Assembly: GCA_003241695.1 (NCBI GenBank)
Contig: QFPN01000007.1
Location: 124,001-188,000, forward strand
DNA length: 64,000 bases
Direction of reading: 5' to 3'
Origin: Ancylobacter novellus
GTDB lineage: Bacteria > Pseudomonadota > Alphaproteobacteria > Rhizobiales > Methylopilaceae
Made by a program: the position numbers and the translations under genes
Shown here: piece by piece, positions 22,561-31,710 of the stretch
How positions within the stretch are numbered: position 1 is the first letter of the stretch
How the letters are laid out: every line of letters begins with the position of its first letter
Notes under the pieces: model-generated
The model's input: the letters and a program-made list of their open reading frames with translations, nothing else
The model's database searches: none
What the model was told of the DNA's origin: nothing

Positions 22561-23880
22561 TCACGCCTGACCCAGAACGGCGTCGAGCGCCTCGACCAGA
22601 AGGTCGGCGTGCTCGCGCTCGAAGACGAGCGGCGGACGGATCTTGAGCGTGCTGCCGGCGAAGCCCGCGGCCCCGATCAGCACCCGGCGCTCGCGCAGCG
22701 CGTTGAGGATGCGCCCCACGCGTTCAGGGTCCGGGCCGCCGTCGGGTCCGACGATGTCGACGCCGAGATAGAGCCCCGCGCCTCGCACGTCCGAGATGGC
22801 GTCGCGCCGGCCCGCGACCTCGCGCAAGCCGCCGAGCAGATGCGCGCCGACGTCGGCCGCCTGCGCGAGGAGCCCGCGCTCCTCGATCTCGTCCAGCACC
22901 GCGAGCGCGGCGGCGGAGGTGACCGGGTTGCCGCCGAAGGTGTTGAAGTAGCCGACGCTGTCGGCGAAGCGCTGCATGAGATCGACGCCCGCGACCACGC
23001 CCGCGATCGGCAGGCCGTTGCCCATCGGCTTGCCCATGGTGACGACGTCCGGCAGGACGCCGTGGCGCGCAAAACCCCACATCGCGGCGCCGGTGCGCCC
23101 GAAGCCCGGCTGCACCTCGTCGGCGATGAGCAGGCCGCCGGCCGCATGGGTCGCGTCGACCGCGGCCTTCAGGAAACCCGCGGGATCCGCCGCGACGCCG
23201 TCGCTCGAAAAGATCGTGTCGACGAGCAGCCCCGCAAAGCCGTGGCCGCTCTCTTCGAGGCTCGCGATCGCAGCCTTCAGTTCTCCGGCGAACCGCTCCC
23301 CGACGTCGGCCCCGCCGATCGGCGCGGAGATCGCGCGGACATGGGAGGCGAGCGGTTTTCCCGGCCGCGAGGACGGCGAGACGTCGGCGACCGCGGTGGT
23401 GTTGCCGTGATAGGCGGCCTTGGTGACGACGAAACCCGATTTGCCGGTCGCGAGGCTTGCCAGCCTGAGCGCCACGTCGTTGCTCTCGCTGCCCGTGCAG
23501 GTGAAGGCGACGCGGTCGAGGCCCTTCGGGAAGGTCGCGAGCAGGCGTTCGGCGTAGGTGTGGACGACGTCGTAGAGATAGCGGGTGTGGACGTTGAGCG
23601 TCGCGACCTGTTCCGCGACCGCGCGGGCGACGCGCGGATTGCAGTGCCCGACCGAGGGCACGTTGTTATAGGCGTCGAGATGGCGCGCGCCGTCCGCGTC
23701 CGTGATCCAGACGCCTTCGGCCGAGACGACGTGCAGCGGCCGGTCGTAGAACAGCACCGAGGTCGGGCCGATGGTCGTGCGCCGCCGCTCCACCAGCGCC
23801 GCCGTCGCGGGATCGAGGTCGCCGGCCTGCGAGGCCTCGAAGGCGTTGAGCTTGAGGATCTGGCGGCTCGCCGCGGTCAT
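22561..23880 (-). CDS. class-III PLP aminotransferase, candidate phospho-lyase
   Basis: 439 residues of aminotransferase class III: substrate/PLP region FTCTGSESNDVALRLA, DEVQPGFGRTG, and the PLP lysine in VTMGKPMGNGLPIAGV. The same subfamily includes ethanolamine-phosphate and phosphohydroxylysine phospho-lyases (AGXT2L type). The directly upstream and overlapping gene (ATGA) encodes a kinase of the hydroxylysine-kinase/APH fold; such pairs phosphorylate an amino alcohol and then eliminate phosphate. A plain omega-aminotransferase remains possible. ATG 23880 is chosen from the overlap; the frame stays open much further upstream inside the kinase gene. Confidence 0.82.
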   Translation of the reverse strand: MTAASRQILKLNAFEASQAGDLDPATAALVERRRTTIGPTSVLFYDRPLHVVSAEGVWITDADGARHLDAYNNVPSVGHCNPRVARAVAEQVATLNVHTRYLYDVVHTYAERLLATFPKGLDRVAFTCTGSESNDVALRLASLATGKSGFVVTKAAYHGNTTAVADVSPSSRPGKPLASHVRAISAPIGGADVGERFAGELKAAIASLEESGHGFAGLLVDTIFSSDGVAADPAGFLKAAVDATHAAGGLLIADEVQPGFGRTGAAMWGFARHGVLPDVVTMGKPMGNGLPIAGVVAGVDLMQRFADSVGYFNTFGGNPVTSAAALAVLDEIEERGLLAQAADVGAHLLGGLREVAGRRDAISDVRGAGLYLGVDIVGPDGGPDPERVGRILNALRERRVLIGAAGFAGSTLKIRPPLVFEREHADLLVEALDAVLGQA

Positions 23881-24881
23881 GGGCGCGCGCTCCCGTTGGA
23901 GAGGTAGCGTTCGGCGAGCGTGACGGTGCCGTGGGTGAAGGGCTCGCCCATGGACTGAGCGGTCGGCGTCTCGGCGTGGCTCGCGACCCAGGCGGTGAGC
24001 TGCATGCGGCGCAGCATCCGGAAGGTCGGCAGCATCGCGGAGTCTTGCGGCTTCACGGGCGCGACGGCGGCGTAGCCCTCGAGCCAGGCGGCCTCGAGCT
24101 CGGGGATGAAGGGCTCGTGCTCCATGAAGCTTACGGCCGCGGCGAAGTCGTACATGAACCAGCCGAAGCCGCAGTCGTCGAAGTCGATCACCGCGAGCCG
24201 GTCGCCGTCGACCAGCAGGTTGGCGGGCCGCAGATCGCAATGGATGAGCCCGAAGGTCTCCGGGCTCGCGCCATAGGCCTCGACATCGGATTTCAGTTTT
24301 GCGGCGGCGCGTTCGAGCACGGCGCGGCCGGCGTCGTCGAGGCCGAGCCCGTCGCGCCAGTCGCCCCAATGGGCGCCTGCGCCGATGGTCGCGTCATAGT
24401 CCCAGGTCTTGCGGCGGAAGCCTTCAGGAAGCCGCCAGCCCCTGGCGTGAGCGTGCAGCTTCGCCGTGACGCCGCCGAGGATGCGGTACCAGCCGGCGAG
24501 GTCGGAGCCGGGCTCCGGTTCCCGGCCGCCCACGAAGGAAAACGCTGCGACGTGGCGGAGCGCCCCCTCGTCGTCGAAGGCGCCGAGCGCCTCTCCGTCC
24601 GTCAGCCGCAGCGGCTCGGGCGTCAGCGCGACGCCGTCTGCGCGCAGCGCCTCGAGCCAGTCGAGCTCGGAGCGGATCTCCTCAAGGCTGTGATAGTCCG
24701 GCCGGTGAACACGGAAGACGACGCGTTCGCCGCACGGGCGCTCGGCGAGGAAGGTGGCGTTTTCGGAGATCGTGAGCAGCTTCAGCGGCGCGTCTGGCGC
24801 GAGGCCCCAGCGCGGCAGGGCTTCCCGCAGCCGCGCTTCAAGCCGTCCGAGAAAGCCATCGTCGTACATCGCCCGCCCCAT
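23877..24881 (-). CDS. APH/choline-kinase-fold small-molecule kinase
   Basis: 334 residues of the aminoglycoside-phosphotransferase fold. Catalytic loop IHCDLRPANLL (Brenner motif with Asp and Asn) and metal-binding IDFDDCGFGWFMYDFA are intact; the N-lobe shows TISENATFLAE and VVFRVHRP. It should phosphorylate a hydroxyl of a small amine such as ethanolamine, hydroxylysine or homoserine rather than a drug. Overlap with the class-III PLP gene suggests a two-step kinase/phospho-lyase pathway. ATG at 24881 or 24869 (MYDDG) could be the start. Confidence 0.8.
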   Translation of the reverse strand: MGRAMYDDGFLGRLEARLREALPRWGLAPDAPLKLLTISENATFLAERPCGERVVFRVHRPDYHSLEEIRSELDWLEALRADGVALTPEPLRLTDGEALGAFDDEGALRHVAAFSFVGGREPEPGSDLAGWYRILGGVTAKLHAHARGWRLPEGFRRKTWDYDATIGAGAHWGDWRDGLGLDDAGRAVLERAAAKLKSDVEAYGASPETFGLIHCDLRPANLLVDGDRLAVIDFDDCGFGWFMYDFAAAVSFMEHEPFIPELEAAWLEGYAAVAPVKPQDSAMLPTFRMLRRMQLTAWVASHAETPTAQSMGEPFTHGTVTLAERYLSNGSARP

Positions 24882-24997
24882 CAGCTCGCAGTGGCAGACA
24901 TCTCACGCCGATGTGGTGAATGCAACATCAAGTGTGACGCTCGCCACAGTCGACGGCGGCGGTGGTTCTCGGCGGCCAGACCCGACGTCTTCGGCGG

Positions 24998-25759
24998 CTA
25001 GGCGACCACGACCTCGACGTCCTGTCGCGCGAGCGTCTCGCCGAGCCGCCCTCCGGGCGCGCGGTCGCAGACGAGGCGGGCGATCTCGCGCCAGGAGGCG
25101 TAGCGCGCCGGAAAGACGCGGTCGAACTTCGAGTGGTCGGCGACCAGCATCGTCTCCGCCGCCCGCGCGACGATCGCGCCGTAGACCGCCGCCGGCTCGA
25201 TCAAGGCGTCGGAGGCGCCTTCGGGCGTGATCCCGCTCGCGCCCACGATGGCGAGGTCGGCGGAGAAGTCGGAGAGGAAGCGCAGCGTGTGCGCGCCGAC
25301 CGTCGCGCCTTCGCCGCCGAGATAGGCGCCGGGCGCGATCAGCACGGTGATGGTCGGGTTCGGCGCGAGCACCGTCGCGACGCCGAAGCAGTGGGTCACG
25401 ATCGTGAGGTTCTTGTGATCGGCCGCAATGCGGCGCGCGACATGGGTCGTGGTCGCGCCCGCGCCGATCATCACGAGGCGGGCTCCGCCGACGCGCGCGG
25501 AGGCCGCCCGCGCGATGCGCTCGCGCTCGGCGACGAACAGCGCATGGCGCGCCCCGACCGAGGGCTCCGAACCCGGCGCCCGCACCGCGCCGCCATAGGT
25601 GCGGTTGATCAGGCCCTTGTTGGTGAGCTCGTCGAGGTCGCGCCGGATGGTCTCGGTCGAGACGCCGAGACGGCCGGCGAGCTCGGCGACCCGCAGGCTC
25701 GGCGACTGGCCGATCTCGGCGAGGATGTCTTCGTGACGCGACGACTTCGAGCGTTTCAT
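24998..25759 (-). CDS. DeoR-family transcriptional regulator
   Basis: 253 residues. N-terminal DeoR HTH: RHEDILAEIGQSPSLRVAELAGRLGVSTETIRRDLDELTNKGLINRTYGGAV (helices 2-3 SVSTETIRRDL). The C-terminal sugar-isomerase-like sensor domain shows IGAGATTTHVA, TVVTHCFGVA-like strand and ADHSKFDRV. It probably represses the amine-catabolic genes around it in response to a phosphorylated intermediate, which would suit the kinase next door. ATG 25759 is set by the HTH; the upstream open frame belongs to the SDR gene's shadow. Confidence 0.87.
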   Translation of the reverse strand: MKRSKSSRHEDILAEIGQSPSLRVAELAGRLGVSTETIRRDLDELTNKGLINRTYGGAVRAPGSEPSVGARHALFVAERERIARAASARVGGARLVMIGAGATTTHVARRIAADHKNLTIVTHCFGVATVLAPNPTITVLIAPGAYLGGEGATVGAHTLRFLSDFSADLAIVGASGITPEGASDALIEPAAVYGAIVARAAETMLVADHSKFDRVFPARYASWREIARLVCDRAPGGRLGETLARQDVEVVVA

Positions 25760-25869
25760 GCGGGCCGGGGATCGGGAGGCGCGGCCGCCTGCGGCCGATT
25801 CTGTGGGACCCTCAGCATAGCATGACGCGTCCGCCACGTTCGACGCGACGGCCAGCCTCGCCTCGGTCT

Positions 25870-26640
25870 TCAGCCTTCCATCGCCTCGAGCGCGCCGAGG
25901 CTTTCGGGCAGCACCTGGCCGCCGTCGACCACGATGGTCTGGCCTGTCACGTAAGCCGCCGCGGCGCTCGCGAAATAGAGCGCCGCGCCCGCGATGTCGG
26001 CGACCGAGCCGAGCCGCTTCATCGGGATCGAGGCCGCCATCTTGTCGAGATAGTCCTGTCCGAGGCCTTCGAGCCCTTCGGTCATGATGTTGCCGGGCAT
26101 CACGGCGTTCATCGTGATCCCGAACGGAGCGAGTTCGATCGCGGCGGTGCGCATGAAGCCGAGCTGGCCGGCCTTGCTCGCCCCGTAATGCGACCAGCCC
26201 GGATAGCCGGTGATCGGGCCCGTGATCGAGGAGGTCAGCACGATGCGGCCGCCTCCCGCCTGCTTCATCGCCGGCAGGCAGGCCTGCACCGAGAAGAACG
26301 TGCCCTTGAGGTTGGTGTTCATCACGAGGTCGAAATCGGCCTCGCTCATCTCCGAAAGCTTGGCGGCGGGAAAGATGCCGGCGTTCGCGCACAGCACGTC
26401 GATCGCGCCGTAGCGCTCGACCGCGGCCGCCGCCATCGCCTTCGCGCCGTCGAGCGAGGCGACGTCGGCCGAGAAGCCGCTCGCGCCGTTGCCGATCTCG
26501 CTTGCGACGGCGTCGGCTTCCCCGGCGTTCCTCGACACGACCAGCACCGCGTAGCCGGCTTCGGCGAAGCCGCGCGCGATCCCCTTTCCGATGCCTTTGG
26601 AGCCGCCGGTGACGATGACGGAGCGGGAGCGGTCGGACAT
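25870..26640 (-). CDS. short-chain dehydrogenase/reductase
   Basis: 256 residues of the classical SDR family: nucleotide-binding TGGSKGIGKGI, NAG motif CANAGIF, catalytic Ser in LTSSITGP, YxxxK as YGASKAG and the C-terminal VDGGQ. Residues SR after the first strand (VVSRN) suggest NADP preference. It oxidises or reduces a hydroxyl/carbonyl compound. Its position between DeoR and the APC permease points to a step of amine or amino alcohol breakdown; substrate not deducible. ATG 26640 is chosen over an upstream in-frame codon at 26766 by family length. Confidence 0.85.
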   Translation of the reverse strand: MSDRSRSVIVTGGSKGIGKGIARGFAEAGYAVLVVSRNAGEADAVASEIGNGASGFSADVASLDGAKAMAAAAVERYGAIDVLCANAGIFPAAKLSEMSEADFDLVMNTNLKGTFFSVQACLPAMKQAGGGRIVLTSSITGPITGYPGWSHYGASKAGQLGFMRTAAIELAPFGITMNAVMPGNIMTEGLEGLGQDYLDKMAASIPMKRLGSVADIAGAALYFASAAAAYVTGQTIVVDGGQVLPESLGALEAMEG

Positions 26641-26835
26641 GGGCTGAGCCTCGGGGCTAGGTGCTTCGTAAGCAAGCTTGCCCAGAATCTGGGCGTTGTA
26701 AACCCAACACCATTGATGGTCTTGGCCTTCCATAAATGACCGACTTGCCACTTTTTGATGTTGCACACCGCGGAACCCTTCGGCACGATCACGTCATGAT
26801 CACAATTTCGTAACAGCGATCCGAGGGGGTTCGAC

Positions 26836-28368
26836 ATGTCGAGCATTGAAGCAGCGGCGGCCGCAAGCGCAGGCCTGGACGTCGCGAGCCGCGCGGACGT
26901 CCACAAGCTCCACGGCGGCGCGATCGGCCTGATGGGCGTGCTGCAGCTGACGGTGACGGGCGCCGCCCCGATCACGGCGATGCTCGGCAACGTGCCGATC
27001 GTGGTCGGCAACGGCGTCGGGATCGGCGCGCCCGCGGCCTTCCTGTTCGCCACGGTCGTGCTGACGATCTTCTCGGTCGGCTACGCCGAGATGGCCCGCA
27101 AGGTCTCGGCGGTCGGCGGGTTCTACTCCTTCATCAGCCACGGCCTCGGCCGCGAACTCGGCATGGCGTTGGCGCTCGGCTCGATCGTCGCCTATTCGGT
27201 GTTCGAAGCCTCGCTCGCCGGCGGCTTCGCCTATTTCGCCTCCGCGAAGCTCGTCGGCTGGGGGATCACGATCGCCTGGCCCTACCTCGCCATGGTGATG
27301 CTCGCGGCCGTCGCGGCCTGCTCCTATTTCGACGTGAAGATCTCGGCCGCGATCCTCGGCGTCGCGCTCGTCGGCGAGGTCATCGCGCTCGCGGTGTTCG
27401 ACGTCGGCGTGTTCACGAGCCCGTCGGCGGTCGTGAACACGGCGGCCCTCAACCCGCTCGCCGCCTTCCAGAGCTTCGAGGCCCCGAGCGGCAACCTAAC
27501 GGCGGGCGTCGCCTCGATCGGCCTGTTCTTCGCCTTCTGGAGCTGGGTCGGGTTCGAGATGGCGCCGAACTACGCCGAGGAATCCAAGAACCCGAAGAAG
27601 ATCATCCCGCTGTCGCTCTACATCTCGGTGATCTCGCTCGGGATCTTCTACGTCATCACGAGCTGGGCGGCCCTCTCAGCCTACCCCACTCCGGCCGACG
27701 CCATCGCCGCCGGCCAGACCGACGCCGCGAACTTCTTCATGAAGCCCGCCGGCGTCTTCGTCGGCGTCTGGCTCACCGACGTGATGAGCTACCTGATCCT
27801 GATCTCGTCCTTCGCCTGCGGCATGGCGTTCCACAACACCGCGTCGCGCTACCTCTACTCGCTCGGCCGCGAGGGCATCCTGCCGGCCTCCATCGGCAAG
27901 ACGCATCCGAAGTACAAGGCGCCCTACGTCGCCTCCTTCACCCAGTCGGCGATCGCGGCGATCCTGGTCATCGTCTTCGCCGCCGCGCTCGGCAAGGACG
28001 ACCCGAACCAGGCCTATGCCGGCCTCTACGGGCTCATGGCGCTGTTCGGCACCACGCTGATCCTCGTCGCGCAGGCCGTCGTCTCGATCGCGATCATCGC
28101 CTACTTCCGCCGCGAGCACCCGGAGGACCATCACTGGTTCAAGACGCTCGTCGCCCCGGCGATCGCCTTCGTCGCCCAGATCGCGGTGATCGCGATGCTG
28201 GTCCTCAACCTCGACTTCCTGAGCGCGGGCTATTCCTTCGCCAAGTGGATCCCCGGCCTCACGATCGCGATCCTGGCGCTCGGGATCGCCGGCGCGATGA
28301 TCCTGAAGCGGATCAACCCGGCGAAGTACGACGCCATCGGCCGCATGATCTACCAAGGCGTCGACTGA
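26836..28368 (+). CDS. APC-superfamily amino acid/amine permease
   Basis: 510 residues with about 12 membrane helices. Start motif GAIGLMGVLQLTVTGAAPITAMLGN matches the APC fold helix 1, followed by YAEMARKVSAVGGFYSFISHGLGRELG and FWSWVGFEMAPNYAEESKNPKKIIP. This places it in the APC family (EAT/ethanolamine-type rather than LysP-type by length). It is divergent from the SDR gene across 195 bases that hold the palindrome GCAAGCTTGC (26672-26681). Likely importer of the amine used by the cluster. GAGGGGG precedes the ATG. Confidence 0.85.
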   Translation: MSSIEAAAAASAGLDVASRADVHKLHGGAIGLMGVLQLTVTGAAPITAMLGNVPIVVGNGVGIGAPAAFLFATVVLTIFSVGYAEMARKVSAVGGFYSFISHGLGRELGMALALGSIVAYSVFEASLAGGFAYFASAKLVGWGITIAWPYLAMVMLAAVAACSYFDVKISAAILGVALVGEVIALAVFDVGVFTSPSAVVNTAALNPLAAFQSFEAPSGNLTAGVASIGLFFAFWSWVGFEMAPNYAEESKNPKKIIPLSLYISVISLGIFYVITSWAALSAYPTPADAIAAGQTDAANFFMKPAGVFVGVWLTDVMSYLILISSFACGMAFHNTASRYLYSLGREGILPASIGKTHPKYKAPYVASFTQSAIAAILVIVFAAALGKDDPNQAYAGLYGLMALFGTTLILVAQAVVSIAIIAYFRREHPEDHHWFKTLVAPAIAFVAQIAVIAMLVLNLDFLSAGYSFAKWIPGLTIAILALGIAGAMILKRINPAKYDAIGRMIYQGVD

Positions 28369-28393
28369 CGCTCCGGGAAGCCCGGTCCGCCTC

Positions 28394-28750
28394 GTGACGT
28401 GCGACGTGCGTCACAAGGCGTTCGGTCGCGGCCAGTTGTCGGTCGGGCGCGACGCCGTGACGACCTTCGCCCTCCTGCTCCACGAACTCGCGACGAATTC
28501 GGTGAAGTACGGCGCCCTCAGCGCAATCGGCGGCAGCGTCACCCTTCGCTGGAAGAGCGACGGACAGGCGCTCGATCTGTCCTGGATCGAAACCGGCGGA
28601 CCGCCGGTCTCGACCAGCCGGAACCGCTCCGGCTTCGGCAGCGAGATGATCGACCGAAGCCTGCGATCGGTAGGCGGCTCGATCGAGCGGAACTGGAGCG
28701 TCGGCGGGCTCGTGGTTGAACTTAGCATGCCGAGAGCCACTTTGAACTGA
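28394..28750 (+). pseudogene. HWE-type histidine kinase fragment (ATPase part only)
   Basis: 118 residues that match only the HATPase domain of HWE kinases: TFALLLHELATNSVKYGALS (N-box), W-x-E-T of WIETGGPPV and the G-box GFGSEMIDRSLRSVGG. The HWE dimerisation half with the phosphorylated His and any PAS sensor are absent; the frame begins directly after the permease stop with an unlikely GTG. It is best read as the 3' remnant of a kinase gene left by a deletion. Confidence 0.7.
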
Positions 28751-28886
28751 CGCTCTCGGCAGCGGCTCCGCCGATGCCGGCGCCGAAACCAATCCAGCCG
28801 ATCAGGAGCGCTTGAATCGGAGCGCGCCTTTTTCGTCGCCCGAGCGCGGATATGACGACGTGCGCTCTCAACAAGGGGGAGATGCG

Positions 28887-30053
28887 TTGGCCGAGACAGC
28901 CGATGTCGTGGTCGTGGGGCTGGGCGCCATGGGCGCGGCCTGCGCCTATCAGCTCGCCAGGCGAGGCGTCGCGGTGATCGGGTTCGATCGTTTCGCGCCG
29001 CCGCATTCGCTGGGCTCCAGCCACGGCGAGACCCGCATCACCCGCGAGGCCGTAGGCGAGGGCTCAGACTACGTGCCGCTGGTCAGAGCCTCGCACCGGA
29101 TCTGGCGGGAGCTCGAGGACGAGACCGGGCGGACGCTGTTCGAAGCTTGCGGCGTGCTGGTGCTCGCGCCGGGCGAGGGCGAGAGCTCCCATCACGGCAA
29201 GCCGAATTTCGTCGCCCGCTCCGCCGAGGTCGCGGCCGCGTTCGACATCCCGCACGAGACGATGACGGGCGCCGACGTCTCCCGGCGCTTCCCGCAGTTC
29301 ACCAATCTCGCGGGCGACGAGAAGGTCTATTACGAGCCCGGCGGCGGCTACGTCTATCCGGAGGCCTGCATCGAGGCGCAGCTCGCGCGGGCCGCGGCGC
29401 TCGGCGCGGATCTGCGCAGCGACACGCAGGTTCTGTCGCTTTCGCAGGAGGGCGACCGGGTCGTGGTGGAGACGTCGCAGGGCCGCGTCGTCGCCGATCG
29501 GGCGATCGTCTCGGCGGGCGGCTGGGCCTCGGATCTGCTGGGCGCGCCGTTCGACCGGCTGCTGACCGTGAACCGCCAGGTCCTGCACTGGTTCAAGCTC
29601 GACGACATGTCGGCATACGGTCCGGACGCGCCGGTCTTCATCTGGATGCACGGCGCGACCGACGTCGACTATCTCTATGGCTTCCCGCCGCTGCCGGGCG
29701 ATCCGCGCCTCAAGGTCGCGACCGAGCAGTACGCTGCGGCGACGACCGCCGACGCCATGCCGCGCGAGGTCTCGCCCGAGGAGTCGGCCGAGATGCACCG
29801 GGTTCATGTCGCGGGCCGCCTCTCCGGCGCCTCCGCGACGGTCGCAAAGGCGGCGGCCTGCCTCTACACGGTCACGCCCGACAACGGCTTCATCATCGAC
29901 CGGCACCCGCGGATGGACCGCGTGGTAGCGATCTCGGCCTGTTCGGGGCACGGCTTCAAGCATTCGGCCGGGATCGGCGAGGCGGTCGCCGACGCTATGA
30001 CCTCCGGCCGGTGGGAGCTGCTGCGGCCGTTCTCGCTGTCGAGATTCGACTGA
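28887..30053 (+). CDS. monomeric sarcosine oxidase / N-methyltryptophan oxidase-like flavoenzyme
   Basis: 388 residues from TTG 28887 with GGGGGAG 6 bases upstream. FAD-binding GxGxxG as VVVGLGAMGAACAYQLARRG, the family motif HSLGSSHGETRI, and the C-terminal CSGHGFKHSAGIGE are typical of MSOX/SolA. The Cys in AACLYTVTPDNGFIID lines up with the Cys that binds FAD covalently in MSOX. It oxidises an N-methyl or secondary amine to release formaldehyde and H2O2, sensible in a methylotroph. It follows the kinase fragment and ends at a convergent hairpin. The upstream GTG at 28860 is an alternative start. Confidence 0.85.
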   Translation: MAETADVVVVGLGAMGAACAYQLARRGVAVIGFDRFAPPHSLGSSHGETRITREAVGEGSDYVPLVRASHRIWRELEDETGRTLFEACGVLVLAPGEGESSHHGKPNFVARSAEVAAAFDIPHETMTGADVSRRFPQFTNLAGDEKVYYEPGGGYVYPEACIEAQLARAAALGADLRSDTQVLSLSQEGDRVVVETSQGRVVADRAIVSAGGWASDLLGAPFDRLLTVNRQVLHWFKLDDMSAYGPDAPVFIWMHGATDVDYLYGFPPLPGDPRLKVATEQYAAATTADAMPREVSPEESAEMHRVHVAGRLSGASATVAKAAACLYTVTPDNGFIIDRHPRMDRVVAISACSGHGFKHSAGIGEAVADAMTSGRWELLRPFSLSRFD

Positions 30054-30059
30054 CTTGTG

Positions 30060-30091
30060 TCAAGCGCGGCGCCCGGAGGCGCCGCGCTTGA
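30060..30091. terminator. bidirectional terminator hairpin
   Basis: A perfect 14-bp stem (TCAAGCGCGGCGCC / GGCGCCGCGCTTGA) with loop CGGA separates two converging genes (ends 30053 and 30122). T-rich tails are poor, yet stem strength makes this the likely end of both transcripts, including the long mxa transcript. Confidence 0.7.
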
Positions 30092-30121
30092 CCTTGCTTC
30101 GATCCGTCGCCGGTCGCGCGC

Positions 30122-30700
30122 TTACTGCGCCTTCGCGGGCGCCGCTTCGGCCGGCGCCGCGGCGTCGAGCGCGGCGACCAGCTTGCGCAGGGACTCGTCG
30201 CGCAGCTTCAGCGCGTTCGCCTCGGCGCCCGTCAGCACCTGCACGGACATCATGCCCATCCGGTCGGCGTCGAAGATGGTCGACATCGCGGCGGCGCTGC
30301 CGCCCTTGCATTCGCCCTTGCTGTCATATTCGACGCGGCGGTCGCTCAGCCGGCGGACCTCGTAGGTCTTGAACGAGCACCCCGAGGGCCGCATCGATTC
30401 GTCGGTGGCGTACTGGTAGCTCTTCAGGGCCTTGGCGGGGTCGGCAACGACGAGCTTCACATAATCCGGCGTCGCCCCGGCCTGACCGATCCCGACCACG
30501 CCGCGTCCGCCGCATTCGTCGGTTTCGCACACATAGGTGACGCCCTCCTGGCCCGCGGTCTTCTTCACCCAGCCGGGCCCGATCTCGCCGACCACGGTCT
30601 TGACGTCGAGCGGCGCGAGGTCGGCCGCGCGCTGGGCCGCGGCGGGGCCGGCGGCGACGAAAGCGAGGACCGGGATCGCAAGCGTGGCGAGGATCTTCAT
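30122..30700 (-). CDS. periplasmic protein at the end of the mxa cluster
   Basis: 192 residues: Sec signal peptide (LATLAIPVLAFVAAGPAAAQ) and a mature domain with a conserved-looking Cys pair region (YVCETDECGGRG) and KGECKGG, suggesting disulfides in the periplasm. The C terminus is Ala/Pro-rich. No family recognised. It is the last gene of the leftward mxa group, 20 bases after the TraB-like gene and just before the terminator. Position roughly fits the mxaE/mxaH slots of Methylobacterium, but identity is not established. Confidence 0.6.
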   Translation of the reverse strand: MKILATLAIPVLAFVAAGPAAAQRAADLAPLDVKTVVGEIGPGWVKKTAGQEGVTYVCETDECGGRGVVGIGQAGATPDYVKLVVADPAKALKSYQYATDESMRPSGCSFKTYEVRRLSDRRVEYDSKGECKGGSAAAMSTIFDADRMGMMSVQVLTGAEANALKLRDESLRKLVAALDAAAPAEAAPAKAQ

Positions 30701-30720
30701 TGTTCTTCTCCGTGCGTTCT

Positions 30721-31710
30721 TCAAAGGATCTTCTCGACCCGGAAACCCTGCCGGCGCAGCCGCTCCACGAGGCCGTCGCCGCCGGCGAGATGCATGGCCC
30801 CGACCGCGACGAAGACGCCGCCCTCGGCGAGCGCATGGCGTGAGCGCTCCTCCATGACGGCGTTCCGTCCGGCGAGCACGGCCTCGAAATAGTCGAGCTG
30901 CGTCCGCATGCGCGGGCCGCCGAGGTCGAAGTCGCGCAGCGCCGCCGACAGGAAGCCGAGCCGGCGGTCGCGATAGAGGTTGATCACGGTCTCGACGAAG
31001 TCCGCAAAGGCGGGGCCAAGCCGCGCCGTGTCGACCAGCACCCGGCTCGCGAGCGGGAGCGGCACGGCGGCGAGCGCCTCCATCTGCTCGTCGGCGTCCT
31101 CGAGGCCGGAGACCGGGACCTTCGCCTCGCGCGCGGCCTTGACCACGAGGCCGTCGACATTGAGCGCGCCGTCGTCGATCCGGGCGATCTCGCAGGACGG
31201 CGTCATGGCGAGCATCGCCAGAAACCACGGTTCGAGCCGCCGCGCCGCCATTTCGGGCACGCCGCGCGCGGCCAGAAGGTTCACCACGGCGACGCGGTCC
31301 TCGGCCGGGATCGCATTGAGCGTGCGTCCCTGCGGCCGGTAGGCCATCTGGCTCGCGAGCGTCATGGCCTGCCCGGCCTTGCCTTGATCGGCGCTCTCGC
31401 GCGGCTCGACCAGAACCCGGCGCGACGCGCGGATGGCGGCGAGCGCCTGCTCGGGCAGCGGCGTGAGCCGGGGATCCGACAGATGGATGGTGCCGAAGAG
31501 ATGCGAGTCCGGCACGCCGTCGCGCGACAGCCGCCACAGCACGCCCTCGGCGTTCGGGGTCTTGCGCCCGGCGGCCTCGAACGCCGCGAAGCGGGCGGGA
31601 TCGTCGTCGCGGAGCCGGCCGACGAGGTCGGTCCCGCCGCCGCAAGCGAGCGCGCCGCCCGCCGTCGAGAGCGCCCAGGCCAGAACGAGGCCGAGGAGCG
31701 CCCGCTTCAT
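30721..31710 (-). CDS. TraB/GumN-family protein
   Basis: 329 residues with a Sec signal peptide (LVLAWALSTAGGALA) and the TraB/GumN motifs: SHLFGTIHLSDPR near the N terminus and VFVAVGAMHLAGGDGLVERLRRQGF at the C terminus. The two GTIH/GAMH boxes contain the residues proposed to bind metal in this Tiki-like family of putative proteases. In the mxa cluster it may process or quality-control secreted MDH parts; that is inference. It overlaps the beta-propeller gene by 4 bases (ATGA), so it is cotranscribed with mxaD. Confidence 0.78.
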   Translation of the reverse strand: MKRALLGLVLAWALSTAGGALACGGGTDLVGRLRDDDPARFAAFEAAGRKTPNAEGVLWRLSRDGVPDSHLFGTIHLSDPRLTPLPEQALAAIRASRRVLVEPRESADQGKAGQAMTLASQMAYRPQGRTLNAIPAEDRVAVVNLLAARGVPEMAARRLEPWFLAMLAMTPSCEIARIDDGALNVDGLVVKAAREAKVPVSGLEDADEQMEALAAVPLPLASRVLVDTARLGPAFADFVETVINLYRDRRLGFLSAALRDFDLGGPRMRTQLDYFEAVLAGRNAVMEERSRHALAEGGVFVAVGAMHLAGGDGLVERLRRQGFRVEKIL

